Assembly: GCF_029203285.1 (NCBI RefSeq)
Contig: NZ_CP115669.1
Span: 4,464,001-4,528,000 of the forward strand
DNA length: 64,000 nt
Source: Pseudomonas sp. PSE14
GTDB lineage: Bacteria > Pseudomonadota > Gammaproteobacteria > Pseudomonadales > Pseudomonadaceae
Direction of reading: 5' to 3'
In this document: positions 45,626-54,534 of the stretch, in pieces
Position numbering within the stretch: the stretch's first letter is position 1
Layout: each line of letters begins with the position of its first letter
The notes under the pieces: generated by a model
Told to the model about the DNA's origin: nothing
Seen by the model: the letters and a program-made list of their open reading frames with translations, nothing else
Databases searched by the model: none
Made by a program: the position numbers and the translations under genes

Positions 45626-47290
45626 TCACGCCACGGGAGCTTGTTGCTGCGCTTGCGCACTAGAGGGGATGACCTCCGGGTTGCGCGCGGGTTCGCTCAA
45701 AATCATCTGCGCCGCCTTCTCGGCGATCACCAGCACCGGCGAACAGCTGTTGCCGGAGGTCAGGCTGGGCATGACCGAGGCGTCGGCGATGCGCAGGCCG
45801 GGAATGCCGTGCACCCGCAGCTGGCTGTCCACCACCGCCCCCGCACCCTGTCCCATGCGGCAGGTGCCGGCGGGGTGGAAGATGGTGGTGCCGATCTCGG
45901 CGGCGGCGCGATGCAGGTCTTCCTCGCTCTGGTAATCCGGGCCGGGCTTGAACTCCACCGGGTTGAAGCGCGCCAGCGCGGGCGCCGCGGCGATGCGCCG
46001 GGTCAGGCGGATGGCGTCGGCGGCCACCCGCAGGTCTTCCGGGTGGCTCAGGTAATTGGGCTGGATGATCGGCTTGTCGCGCGGGTCGAGCGAGCGCAGC
46101 GTCACCGAGCCCCGGCTCAGCGGCCGCAGGTCGCAGACCGACGCGGTGAACGCTGGGAAGCTGTGCAGCGGCTCGCCGAAGCGTTCCAGGGAGAGCGGCT
46201 GCACGTGGTATTCGAGGTTGGCCGAGCGCTGGCCCGGGTCGGACTTGGCGAAGGCGCCGAGCTGGCTGGGTGCCATGGACAGCGGGCCGCTGCGCTTGAA
46301 CAGGTACTCCAGGCCCATGCCCATCTTGCCCCACAGCGTCGAGGCGATCTGGTTCAGCGAAGGCGCGCCGCTCATGCGGTAGATCAGGCGCAGTTGCAGG
46401 TGGTCCTGCAAGTTGCCGCCGACGCCGGACAGCTCATGGCGCACGCCGATGCCGTGCTTCTCCAGCAGATCGCGCGGGCCGATGCCGGAGCGTTGCAGCA
46501 GTACCGGCGAGTTGATCGCACCAGCGCAGAGGATCACTTCGCGCCTGGCCCGCAGCTCGCGGCGCGCCCCCTGCCAGTTCACCTCCAGCCCGGTGGCGCG
46601 GCCGTTCTCCAGCAGCACGCGGAGGGCCTCGACGTGGGTCAGCACGGTGAGATTCGGACGGTTGGCGATAGGTCGCAGGAACGCTTTCGACGCATTCCAG
46701 CGTACGCCGCTGCGCTGGTTCACCTGGAAGTAGCCGCAGCCTTCGTTGTCGCCGCCGTTGAAGTCCTCCACCGACGGAATACCCGACTGCGCCGCCGCCT
46801 CGCGGAAGGCATCGAGGATCGCCCAGGACAGCCGCTGCTTCTCCACCCGCCATTCGCCGCCAGAGCCATGCAGTTCGCTGGTACCTGCGAAGTGGTCCTC
46901 CATCTTCATGAACAGCGGCAGCAGGTCGTTCCAGCCCCAGCCGGGATTGCCCTCGGCGGCCCAGCCGTCGTAATCCAGCGCCTGGCCGCGCATGTAGATC
47001 ATGCCGTTGATCGAGGAGCAGCCGCCGAGCGTGCGCCCACGGGGGTACTTGATGGCGCGGCCGTTCAGGCCCGGCACCTGCTCGGTGTCGAAACACCAGT
47101 CGGTGCGAGGGTTGCCGATGCAGTAGAGGTAACCGACGGGTATATGAATCCAGGGATAGTTGTCCGGGCCGCCGGCTTCGAGCAGCAGCACGCGGTTGGC
47201 AGGGTCGGCGGACAGACGATTGGCCAGCAGGCAACCGGAGGGGCCCGCACCGACGATCAGGTAGTCATACGCATCCAGTGCCTGAGGCAT
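45626..47290 (-). CDS. GMC-family FAD oxidoreductase (choline/alcohol dehydrogenase-like)
   Basis: A 554-residue flavoprotein oxidising primary alcohols such as choline, polyethylene glycol or fatty alcohols. The N-terminal FAD motif is VGAGPSGCLLANRLS, the GMC signature 1 is GRTLGGCSSINGMIYMRG, and the C-terminal catalytic block is HPAGTCRMG, with the active-site His. The start at 47290 has GAGGG upstream. It is divergent from a LysR gene across 121 bp, so LysR control is likely. BetA is possible, but no betB or betI is nearby. Confidence 0.92.
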   Translation of the reverse strand: MPQALDAYDYLIVGAGPSGCLLANRLSADPANRVLLLEAGGPDNYPWIHIPVGYLYCIGNPRTDWCFDTEQVPGLNGRAIKYPRGRTLGGCSSINGMIYMRGQALDYDGWAAEGNPGWGWNDLLPLFMKMEDHFAGTSELHGSGGEWRVEKQRLSWAILDAFREAAAQSGIPSVEDFNGGDNEGCGYFQVNQRSGVRWNASKAFLRPIANRPNLTVLTHVEALRVLLENGRATGLEVNWQGARRELRARREVILCAGAINSPVLLQRSGIGPRDLLEKHGIGVRHELSGVGGNLQDHLQLRLIYRMSGAPSLNQIASTLWGKMGMGLEYLFKRSGPLSMAPSQLGAFAKSDPGQRSANLEYHVQPLSLERFGEPLHSFPAFTASVCDLRPLSRGSVTLRSLDPRDKPIIQPNYLSHPEDLRVAADAIRLTRRIAAAPALARFNPVEFKPGPDYQSEEDLHRAAAEIGTTIFHPAGTCRMGQGAGAVVDSQLRVHGIPGLRIADASVMPSLTSGNSCSPVLVIAEKAAQMILSEPARNPEVIPSSAQAQQQAPVA

Positions 47291-47359
47291 GGAAAGTCCC
47301 TCGTCGTGCTTGTTCTTTTTGTATGAGGACCGAGCCTAGTCGTTCGTTCCTGATAAAAG

Positions 47360-47386
47360 AACAATCGTTTTGAGTCAGCTATTGTT
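47360..47386. promoter_or_regulatory. candidate LysR-type operator between the GMC and LysR genes
   Basis: AACAAT (47360-47365) and ATTGTT (47381-47386), an inverted pair with a 15-base spacer, lie 26 bases before the LysR start. The dyad is larger than the T-N11-A core but could cover a LysR dimer site controlling both divergent genes. Confidence 0.4.
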
Positions 47387-47411
47387 TGTTTTCTAACAAC
47401 GAGAGCCACCC

Positions 47412-48317
47412 ATGTTCGACTGGAATGACCTGCGCTACTTCCTGGAGCTGCACCGCAGCGGTCGCCTGCTGACCACCGCCAAGCGCTTGGGCACCACCCA
47501 CGCCACCGTGGCGCGGCATATCGAGAACATCGAGCGCGACCTCGGCACCCAGCTCTTCGCCCAGCACACCGGCGGCTACCAGCTCACCCCCGCCGGGCAG
47601 GCGCTGCTCAAGCACGCCGAGGCCATGGAGAACACCGCCCTGCTCGCCCAGGAGGAGATGAGCCAGGCCATCTCGCCGCTGGGGCAGATCCGCATCGGCG
47701 TCACCGAAGGCCTGGGCACCATGTTCCTGGCCCCGCGCATGGGCGAACTGATGCGCCGCTACCCGGGGCTGGAAGTGGAACTGGTCTCGGTGCCGCGCTT
47801 CGTCAGCATCACCAACCGCGAGGCGGACATCGCCATCACCCTGGAGCGCCCCAGCGCCGACCTGGTCATCAGCCGCCGTCTCACCCGCTACCGCCTGAGC
47901 CTGTTCGCCAGCCCCGCCTACCTCGCCTCCGCCCCACCCCTGCGCGACCGCGAGGACCTGAGCCGGCATCCCTGGATCGGCTACGTCGACGACCTGCTGT
48001 TCAGCCAGGAACTGCTGTTCCACCACAGCTTCTGCCGCCACCCGCAGGTGGTGTTCCGCAGCACCAGCGTTGTCGCCCAGCAACAGGCCGCCCAGGCCGG
48101 CATCGGTATCGCCATCCTTCCCCAGTACATGGGCCTGCACGACCCGCTGCTGGTGCCGGTGCTGCCGGAGGAATTCATCGAACGGGAATACTGGATGTGC
48201 ACGCGGCGGGAGCTGCACCGGTCGGTGCGGCTGAGATTGGTGTGGGATTTTCTGCTCGAACTGTGCGAACGCGAACAACAGGTACTGGTCGGCGGCCAAA
48301 GCGCATCGCCAACGTAG
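47412..48317 (+). CDS. LysR-family transcriptional regulator (divergent from GMC gene)
   Basis: A 301-residue LTTR. The HTH is at residues 1-65 (DWNDLRYFLELHRSGRLL, LGTTHATVARHIENIERDLG), then the two-lobed effector domain (from about 90). It probably regulates the GMC oxidoreductase, perhaps with the transporter. Oddity: the TAG stop (48315-48317) is the TAG of a CGTAGGGCG intergenic repeat, so the present C-terminus is set by the repeat insertion. Confidence 0.9.
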   Translation: MFDWNDLRYFLELHRSGRLLTTAKRLGTTHATVARHIENIERDLGTQLFAQHTGGYQLTPAGQALLKHAEAMENTALLAQEEMSQAISPLGQIRIGVTEGLGTMFLAPRMGELMRRYPGLEVELVSVPRFVSITNREADIAITLERPSADLVISRRLTRYRLSLFASPAYLASAPPLRDREDLSRHPWIGYVDDLLFSQELLFHHSFCRHPQVVFRSTSVVAQQQAAQAGIGIAILPQYMGLHDPLLVPVLPEEFIEREYWMCTRRELHRSVRLRLVWDFLLELCEREQQVLVGGQSASPT

Positions 48318-48435
48318 GGCGTACAACCGTTCGCGGTTGTACGCCGATACACCGCTGCTGAACGACAGCTTCAAGATCGAGTCCGGAGCGCTCTGCAACC
48401 AAGGTCAATCGGCGGATAACGTCAGCTGGGCGAGG
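48313..48435. repeat. CGTAGGGCG-family repeat, right half decayed
   Basis: The left hairpin (CGTAGGGCGTACAACCG/CGGTTGTACGCCG, 48313-48346) is intact. The right part (GGCGGATAACGTCAGC, about 48414-48430) is degenerate. It overlaps the 3' end of the LysR gene and provides its stop. Confidence 0.8.
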
Positions 48436-48516
48436 TGCTCTTGATCTCGTAGGTGCATCCCGTGCGGAGATTGCTGTCGCGGTTTGCGGGCCCGCCCTGA
48501 CAAAGAGCAAACGACG

Positions 48517-49062
48517 TCAGACCCGCAACACACCACGGAACCCACGCGCGGCGTAATAGGACTGCGCGCCGTTGTGGTAGACGAACACGGTGTCGTAGCG
48601 GCGGTCGCAGAACAGCGAGCCACCGAGCTTGCGAATGGCCGGCGGGGTCTGCACCCAGCTGGAGGTCTTGAGGTCGAACTCGCCGAGCTTCTGCAGTTCG
48701 CGATACTGCGCTTCGCTGAGCAGCGAGATGCCCATGGCCTCGGCCTGTTCCACAGCGCTACCGGTGGGCTTGTTCTCTTTCCTGGCGTCCAGCGCCTCGC
48801 GATCGAAGCAGAGGCTGCGGCGGCCGGCGGGGCTCTCCGGGGAGCAGTCGAAGAAGAGGTATTCGCCGGTGGACTCGTCCTGGCCGACCACGTCCGGTTC
48901 GCCGCCGGTGTTCTCCATTTCCTGCAGCGAACGCAGTTTCTCCGGGCTGGACTCCAGGCGGGTCTGCACCTGGGCCCAGTCGATGCCTGGGTGGCGGTTT
49001 GCGTGTTTTTCGAAGCGTGCTTGCAGCAGGCTCACCAGGTCGGTGCGTTGTTTGGCGTTCAT
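48517..49062 (-). CDS. DUF4256 protein
   Basis: A 181-residue soluble protein of the DUF4256 family. Typical parts are GEPDVVGQDESTGEYLFFDC, ESPAGRRSLCFDREAL and the C-terminal CDRRYDTVFVYHNGAQSYY. Function unknown. I start at the ATG at 49062, with GGAG 6 bases upstream; an ATG 12 bases earlier is less well placed. It is transcribed alone on the minus strand. Confidence 0.88.
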   Translation of the reverse strand: MNAKQRTDLVSLLQARFEKHANRHPGIDWAQVQTRLESSPEKLRSLQEMENTGGEPDVVGQDESTGEYLFFDCSPESPAGRRSLCFDREALDARKENKPTGSAVEQAEAMGISLLSEAQYRELQKLGEFDLKTSSWVQTPPAIRKLGGSLFCDRRYDTVFVYHNGAQSYYAARGFRGVLRV

Positions 49063-49158
49063 CGGGGTCTCCATTCGAGCAGCCAGTCCTTCGAGGGGTC
49101 GGCTCAGCGTAGCGGCAATGCTCGTTCGGCGCCTTCTCAGGAGACGGGGCGGCGCCGG

Positions 49159-49229
49159 GTGCTTGCTCGCGAACGTGTCAGGCTTTGGGGCCGACGAGGC
49201 GTTTGTTCGCGAGCAAGCTCGCTCCTACA
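49159..49229. repeat. REP pair, GTAGGAGCG family (left copy truncated)
   Basis: The right copy (TTCGCGAGCAAGCTCGCTCCTAC, split here as 49206-49228) is complete. The left one (GCTTGCTCGCGAACG, about 49161-49175) lacks its GTAGGAGCGA start. It lies between ecotin and the DUF4256 gene. Confidence 0.75.
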
Positions 49230-49238
49230 GGAGACGGG

Positions 49239-49721
49239 TTACTCGGCGCGGGCGTGCTGGACCTTCTCGGACGCCGACCAGATGCGATAGCGCACTTCCA
49301 CATCCTTCGGCGCATAGACCACGATCGGCAGCTTGCTGTTGTAGCGCAGCACGAAGCCGTCGCCGACCACCGGCACGAAGTCCTTGCGGGTCTTGCCGTC
49401 CGGGCAGGCCATCATCGTGCTGGCGGGGCCGCTGACCTTGTCCAGGCGGTAGTAGGAGTAGCCCCAGCCTTCCAGGGTCTTCTCTTCCAGGGTGCCGCCC
49501 AGGCGCTGGCGGTTGCAGTCGACAGTCAGCGTCTTGCCGGCCAGGATCTCGACCTTGAAGTCTTCTTCGTGGGTCTGCTTGGGCAGGTGGATGACCTGGC
49601 GGACGAAACCGTCCTCGGCCTTGGGATAGGGCGCGACGTCGTCGAGCTTGGCCGCATGAGCCAGGGTGGCGGTGGCGCTGAGCAGCAGCGCAGTGGGGAG
49701 GGTGAATCGAATGAACGGCAT
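49239..49721 (-). CDS. eco: ecotin, periplasmic serine protease inhibitor
   Basis: A 160-residue inhibitor of trypsin-fold proteases such as elastase, with a signal peptide (about residues 1-23, ending AHA before AKLDD). The mature part starts with the family pattern [18 protein letters not shown]. The reactive loop is [12 protein letters not shown], with Met at P1 and the conserved Cys50-Cys87-type pair (VDCNRQR, MACPDG). The ATG at 49721 has GGAGG 4 bases upstream. It protects the cell against host or environmental proteases. Confidence 0.95.
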   Translation of the reverse strand: MPFIRFTLPTALLLSATATLAHAAKLDDVAPYPKAEDGFVRQVIHLPKQTHEEDFKVEILAGKTLTVDCNRQRLGGTLEEKTLEGWGYSYYRLDKVSGPASTMMACPDGKTRKDFVPVVGDGFVLRYNSKLPIVVYAPKDVEVRYRIWSASEKVQHARAE

Positions 49722-49745
49722 GAAGCCTCCTTGCAGAATTGAAGA

Positions 49746-49772
49746 ACGAACGCACCGCACGGGTGCGTTCGT
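49746..49772 (-). terminator. hairpin between DUF533-like gene and ecotin
   Basis: An 11-bp perfect inverted repeat ACGAACGCACC/GGTGCGTTCGT with a 5-base loop. On the minus strand it is followed by TCTTCAATTC, so it may end the upstream DUF533 transcript. Confidence 0.55.
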
Positions 49773-49830
49773 CGAAGCGCTCTGACCCTCAAACTGTACG
49801 AATGCTCCTACAGCTTTGCCCTGAGTTGTA

Positions 49831-50604
49831 TCAAGCTACTTCGCCACCAGCCTTCGCCTGCTGCTCCAGATGCGCCTGCAGCTCGGGATCGAGGTTGAGG
49901 TTGTAGGCGAGTTCGTCGAGGTAGGTACGTTCGGCGTCCTGCTGGTCGTCCACCAACATCACGCTGACCAGGTACATCTCCGCGGCCACGGCGGGATCAC
50001 CCTGGGCGGCCTGGGCGACTTCGGCGGCATCCAGCGGCTTGCGCATCTCGGCGTCGATCCACGCCTGCAGTTGCGGCTCGCCGGCATGGCGCTGCAACTC
50101 GGCCTGGATGGCGGCCTGTTCGCGTTCGTCGATGCGGCCGTCCGCCTTGGCCGCCGCCAGCATGGCCTGCAGGATGGCGTGGCTGTGGGCTTCGGCCTCC
50201 GGACCTTCGAGCTGGTCGACGGTGGTCAGCGACGACTGCTGCGCGGCGTTGGCGCTCTGCTGGCGTTGCCAGTTCTGGTAGGCCTGGAAGGCCATCATGC
50301 CCAGCGAGGCGAGCATGGCGTAGTTGACGCCACCAGCGCTGGAGCGGCCTTGCGGCATACCACCGCCACCGCTGCCGCCGCCGAGCATGCTGCCCAGTAC
50401 GCTACCCAGGCCGCCAAGACCACCCGCGCCACCGCTGCTACCGCTGCCGAGGATCGAACCCAGGCCACCGCTGGCGCCGCCACCCAGCAGCCCGCCGAGC
50501 AGACCGCCCAGACCACCCAGCGGGTCCGCGCCGCCCTGTTGCTGTTGCGCCGCCGAGCCCTGTCCGGCCCGCAGCAGTTGTTCCAGTAGATCGGTTGTGT
50601 TCAT
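49831..50604 (-). CDS. DUF533/TerB-like protein with Gly-rich linker (paralogue 1)
   Basis: A 257-residue protein. N-terminal helix ([16 protein letters not shown]), then a long Gly/Leu/Ser linker (about 25-85), one hydrophobic segment (about 92-110), and a TerB-like helical domain (about 135-255: [38 protein letters not shown]). This matches DUF533 (YebE) proteins of the inner membrane. The acidic helices resemble those of TerB. Its neighbour upstream is a diverged copy. Function unknown. Confidence 0.87.
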   Translation of the reverse strand: MNTTDLLEQLLRAGQGSAAQQQQGGADPLGGLGGLLGGLLGGGASGGLGSILGSGSSGGAGGLGGLGSVLGSMLGGGSGGGGMPQGRSSAGGVNYAMLASLGMMAFQAYQNWQRQQSANAAQQSSLTTVDQLEGPEAEAHSHAILQAMLAAAKADGRIDEREQAAIQAELQRHAGEPQLQAWIDAEMRKPLDAAEVAQAAQGDPAVAAEMYLVSVMLVDDQQDAERTYLDELAYNLNLDPELQAHLEQQAKAGGEVA

Positions 50605-50801
50605 GACAAGTCCCTCGCCTTCGCGCGGTGTGCGTTGGGCAACGATAGTCCTGCCACACCGATGCGCCAGCGCTCTCCGCCGGCCGGCCCGCTGTGGTCG
50701 GGACGCCCGGCGACGGAGCCTATCGGGCCGACGCGCTCAATACCGGAGCCAGGCGTCCCGGCGCGAGCCATTGCGGGCGATTGCGAGGGGGATCACGCCT
50801 T

Positions 50802-51518
50802 TCATGCCGGCACGGCTTGCAGGGCTTTGCTCGCCTGGGCTTCCAGCTCGACCTTGAGGCCGGCGTCGAGGCTCAGTTGGCGGGCCAGTTCGTCGAGGTA
50901 GGCACGCTCCATGAAATTGGTCTCGTCGACCATCAGCAGGCTCGCGAGATACATCTCGGCGGCCATTTCCTCGCTGGTAGCGGCGCGAGCGACCTCGGCC
51001 GGGTCGAGCGGCTTGGCCAGTTCGCGGTCGAGCCAGCCCTGCAGCTCAACGTCGCCGGTGAGCTTGGCGATTTCGCCATCGATCAGCTGGCGTTCGCGAT
51101 CATCGATATGTCCGTCGGCCTTGGCGGCGGCAACGATGGCCCGCAGGATCGCGTGGCTGTGCTGTTCGGCCTGGGCCGGCGGCAGGCGATCGACGGTCTG
51201 CGGTTCGCCGCGCGGGGCGCTGGCCTGCTTCTGCTGCCAGTCACCGTAGGCCTTATAGGCGAGCACGCCGAGCGCCGCGAGACCGCCGTAGGTGACGACC
51301 TTGCCGCCGATCTTGCGCGCCTTCTTGCTGCCCATCAGCAGGCCCAACGCGCCCGCCGCCAGAGCGCCACCACCGGCGCCGGAGAGCAGACTGCCGAGGT
51401 CCAGGCCGCCCTTGCCGGATGAAGAGGGCTGGCCACTGTCCTGCCGGGCAACGCCCTTGTTCTGCAGGAGGTCCTGGCCGGATTTGAGCAACTGGTCGAG
51501 CAGGCCGCGTGTGTTCAT
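50802..51518 (-). CDS. DUF533/TerB-like protein (paralogue 2)
   Basis: A 238-residue relative of the previous protein with the same order: N-terminal helix (MNTRGLLDQLLKSGQDLL), a shorter linker, a hydrophobic segment (about 50-75), and a TerB-like domain (HSHAILRAIVAAAKADGHID, LDELARQLSLDAGLKVELE). I start at the ATG at 51518, with GGAG 6 bases upstream. It precedes paralogue 1 by 197 bases on the same strand, so the pair comes from tandem duplication. In E. coli yebE is an envelope-stress gene. Confidence 0.87.
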   Translation of the reverse strand: MNTRGLLDQLLKSGQDLLQNKGVARQDSGQPSSSGKGGLDLGSLLSGAGGGALAAGALGLLMGSKKARKIGGKVVTYGGLAALGVLAYKAYGDWQQKQASAPRGEPQTVDRLPPAQAEQHSHAILRAIVAAAKADGHIDDRERQLIDGEIAKLTGDVELQGWLDRELAKPLDPAEVARAATSEEMAAEMYLASLLMVDETNFMERAYLDELARQLSLDAGLKVELEAQASKALQAVPA

Positions 51519-51773
51519 GGCGATCTCCACTGTCTCTTGGAATCGGAAAATGTGGATTCCGACTCTAGCCCGACGGGCGATTCAGACGGAGTGACAGTGT
51601 GCTTCCGGATATTGCGGGCCTTTTCCCTGCGGACCCGCAGTGCGATAAGCGGCTTTCCTTCGATAAAAAAGAATGCTCCTATAGATTTTCGATAATCAAC
51701 AATGAAAAGCGCTGGAGTGCCGTCCTAGAGGCCCGCACTCTGCCATCACCGACTCGCAAGCGGCCCACCGCCC

Positions 51774-52685
51774 ATGATGACGCTCCGCCAGATCCGCCAT
51801 TTCATCGCCGTCGCCGAGACTGGCTCGATCTCCGCCGCCGCCCAGGCGGTGTTCATTTCCCAGTCGACTCTGACCCTGGCCATCCAGCAACTGGAAGAAG
51901 AGATCGGCGTACGCCTGTTCGATCGCCACGCCAAGGGCATGACCCTGACCCACCAGGGCCACCAGTTCCTGCGCCAGGCGCACCTGATCCTGGCCACGGT
52001 GGAGAACGCCAAGCGCAGCCTGCAGCAGAGCACCGATCAGGTGGCCGGCAGCCTGACCATCGGGGTGACCAGCCTGGTGGCGGGCTATTACCTGGCGGAC
52101 CTGATCAACCGCTTCCAGCGCGCCTACCCCAACGTGCAGACCCGCGTGGTGGAGGACGAGCGCCCGTACATCGAGCACCTGCTGGTAAGCGGCGAGATCG
52201 ACGTCGGCGTGCTGATCCTCTCCAACCTGGAAGACCGCCACGCCCTGCAAACCGAGGTGCTGACCCACTCGCCGCACCGCCTGTGGCTGCCGGCGCAGCA
52301 CCCGCTGCTGGAGCGCGACAGCATCGCCCTGGCCGATGTGGCCGGCGAGCCATTGATCCAGCTGAACGCCGACGAGATGGGCCTGCACACCCAGCGCATC
52401 TGGTCGCGTGCCGGGCTCGTGCCGCAGGTAACGCTGCGCACCGCCTCGGTGGAAGCGGTACGAAGCCTGGTGGCGGCAGGCCTGGGCCTGTCGATCCAGC
52501 CGGACATGACCTACCGCCCCTGGTCGCTGGAGGGCGACATCATCGAGGCGCGGCCGCTGGTGGACCTGTCCGAACCACTGGACGTGGGCCTGGCCTGGCG
52601 GCGCGGCACAGCGCGGCCACCGCTGGTGGACCCGTTCCTCACCGTCGCCCGCGAGCAGCCCAACGCGAAGAAGCTGTCCATTTAG
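51774..52685 (+). CDS. LysR-family transcriptional regulator
   Basis: A 303-residue LTTR with HTH at residues 3-60 (LRQIRHFIAVAETGSISAAA, STLTLAIQQLEEEIGVRLF) and an effector domain from about 90. Two ATGs (51774, 51777) are possible; neither has a strong Shine-Dalgarno sequence. It is divergent from the DUF533 pair and lies just upstream of the aldehyde dehydrogenase/ydc-like operon on the same strand, which is its most likely target. Its stop is 1 base before a palindromic repeat. Confidence 0.9.
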   Translation: MMTLRQIRHFIAVAETGSISAAAQAVFISQSTLTLAIQQLEEEIGVRLFDRHAKGMTLTHQGHQFLRQAHLILATVENAKRSLQQSTDQVAGSLTIGVTSLVAGYYLADLINRFQRAYPNVQTRVVEDERPYIEHLLVSGEIDVGVLILSNLEDRHALQTEVLTHSPHRLWLPAQHPLLERDSIALADVAGEPLIQLNADEMGLHTQRIWSRAGLVPQVTLRTASVEAVRSLVAAGLGLSIQPDMTYRPWSLEGDIIEARPLVDLSEPLDVGLAWRRGTARPPLVDPFLTVAREQPNAKKLSI

Positions 52686-52686
52686 A

Positions 52687-52777
52687 TGTAGGGCGCATAA
52701 CCGCTTGCGGTTATCCGCCAAGAAGGTTCGGATCTGCGCTGACGGCGGATAACGCTTGTGGCGTTATGCGCCCTACG
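52687..52777. repeat. CGTAGGGCG-family repeat, short GCATAAC variant
   Basis: A 91-bp element with ends TGTAGGGCGCATAACCGC...GCGGTTATCCGCC and GGCGGATAACGC...GCGTTATGCGCCCTACG. It is a compact copy with about 30 bases between hairpins, placed directly after the LysR stop. Confidence 0.88.
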
Positions 52778-52799
52778 GGTTCGGCGCAGCAGAGCCAGC

Positions 52800-52818
52800 C
52801 ATTCGATTTAATCGAATG
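52800..52818. promoter_or_regulatory. perfect 19-bp palindrome upstream of the aldehyde dehydrogenase gene
   Basis: CATTCGATT-T-AATCGAATG is a perfect 9+1+9 dyad in an A+T-rich stretch 143 bases before the dehydrogenase start. It lacks a T-run and stable loop, so an operator for a dimeric regulator is more likely than a terminator. The adjacent LysR protein is the first candidate. Confidence 0.6.
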
Positions 52819-52961
52819 CCACTTTCAGTAATTAGAATTTGTAGACCCCACGCCCGGACTCTAGTCTCTGCCTCCATGCAAAGGGCCAGTTCCGGGCACC
52901 GCCCCGCCGGAGCACGCACATGGCCCCCGAAAACAAGACAGATAAAAGACGAGTTTCCAAG

Positions 52962-54416
52962 ATGACCGGCGCAACCCTGCATACCGCCTTGCTGATCGAC
53001 GGCCAACTGGTCGCCGGCGAAGGCATGGCCGAGCCGATCATCAACCCAACCACGGGCGAAACCATCGCCAGCATCGCCGACGGCTCCATCGATCAGGTCG
53101 AGCAGGCCATCGCTGCTGCGCATCGCGCCTTCCCCGCCTGGGCCCGTACCACGCCCGCGCAGCGCGCCACCGCCCTGCTCGCCATCGCCGATGCCATCGA
53201 CAAGCGCGCCAATGATCTCGCCCAGCTGGAATCGCTGAACTGCGGCAAGCCGCTGCACCTCGCGCGCCAGGACGACATCCCGGCCACCGCCGACGTGTTC
53301 CGCTTCTTCGCCGGCGCCGTGCGCTGCCAGCAGGGCCAGTTGGCCGGCGAATACGTACCCGGCCATACCAGCATGGTGCGTCGCGACCCGGTGGGCGTGG
53401 TCGCCTCCATCGCGCCGTGGAACTACCCGCTGATGATGGCCGCGTGGAAAATCGCCCCCGCGCTGGCCGCCGGCAACACGCTGGTGTTCAAGCCGTCCGA
53501 GCACACTCCGCTGAGTATCCTGGCGCTGGCCCCGGCCCTGGCGGAAATCCTCCCCGCCGGTGTGATCAACATCGTCTGCGGCGGCGGCGAAGGCGTCGGC
53601 AGCCATCTGGTCAGCCACCCGAAGGTGCGCATGGTGTCGCTCACCGGCGACATCGTCACCGGGCAGAAGATTCTCCAGGCCGCCTCGCGCACACTCAAAC
53701 GCACCCACCTGGAACTGGGCGGCAAGGCACCGGTGATCGTCTGCAACGACGCCGACCTCGAAGCCGTGGTCCAGGGCGTGCGTACCCATGGTTACTACAA
53801 CGCCGGGCAGGACTGCACCGCCGCCTGCCGCATCTATGCCCAGGCCGGCATCCATGACCGCCTCGTCGCCGAGCTGGGCGACGCCGTGGCAAGCATCCGC
53901 TTCGCCCGCAAGCGCGACGCCGACAACGAGATCAGCCCGCTGATCAGCGCCCGCCAGCGCGACCGCGTGGCCAGCTTCGTCGAACGCGCCCTCGGCCAGC
54001 CGCACATCGAGCGCGTCACCGGTGCCGCCGTGCATTCGGGCCCCGGCTTCTACTACCAGCCGACCCTGCTGGCCGGCTGCAAGCAGCAGGACGAAATCGT
54101 CCAGCGCGAAGTATTCGGCCCGGTCGTCACCGTGACCCGCTTCGACCAACTGGAGCAGGCGGTGGACTGGGCGAACGACTCCGAATACGGCCTGGCCTCC
54201 TCGGTGTGGACGCAGAACCTGGACAAGGCCTTCCAGATCGCCAACCGCCTGCAGTACGGCTGCACCTGGATCAACACCCATTTCATGCTCGCCAGCGAAA
54301 TGCCCCACGGCGGGCTCAAGCGCTCGGGCTACGGCAAGGACCTGTCCAGTGACTCGCTGCAGGACTACAGCGTGGTGCGCCACATCATGGCGCGCCACGG
54401 CCAGCAACTGGATTGA
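52962..54416 (+). CDS. aldehyde dehydrogenase (aminobutyraldehyde-type), copy 1
   Basis: A 484-residue NAD-dependent aldehyde dehydrogenase, close to the copy at 58951 and to E. coli YdcW/PatD. Family blocks are [22 protein letters not shown] (Glu) and the catalytic Cys in [12 protein letters not shown] start at the ATG at 52962, which aligns with copy 2. An ATG at 52920 has GGAG 7 bases upstream, but the 14 codons between (ACA, GAT, AAA, AGA, CGA, GTT) are unlike the rest of the gene. It probably oxidises gamma-aminobutyraldehyde or a related amino-aldehyde from polyamine breakdown. Confidence 0.88.
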   Translation: MTGATLHTALLIDGQLVAGEGMAEPIINPTTGETIASIADGSIDQVEQAIAAAHRAFPAWARTTPAQRATALLAIADAIDKRANDLAQLESLNCGKPLHLARQDDIPATADVFRFFAGAVRCQQGQLAGEYVPGHTSMVRRDPVGVVASIAPWNYPLMMAAWKIAPALAAGNTLVFKPSEHTPLSILALAPALAEILPAGVINIVCGGGEGVGSHLVSHPKVRMVSLTGDIVTGQKILQAASRTLKRTHLELGGKAPVIVCNDADLEAVVQGVRTHGYYNAGQDCTAACRIYAQAGIHDRLVAELGDAVASIRFARKRDADNEISPLISARQRDRVASFVERALGQPHIERVTGAAVHSGPGFYYQPTLLAGCKQQDEIVQREVFGPVVTVTRFDQLEQAVDWANDSEYGLASSVWTQNLDKAFQIANRLQYGCTWINTHFMLASEMPHGGLKRSGYGKDLSSDSLQDYSVVRHIMARHGQQLD

Positions 54417-54421
54417 ACCAT

Positions 54422-54440
54422 CCGGCGGGACACCCGCCGG
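54422..54440 (+). terminator. hairpin between aldehyde dehydrogenase 1 and ydcS-like gene
   Basis: CCGGCGGG/CCCGCCGG (8 bp, loop ACA) lies 5 bases after the stop. There is no T-run, so it may only attenuate or protect the mRNA. Confidence 0.5.
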
Positions 54441-54534
54441 CACATAAGAAACGCCCCGGCGGTACGCCGCGCGAGGGCTGTTGCTCGATTGAACTGCCCC
54501 ACCAATAGAGACAACAACGAGAGGGAGACACCCG

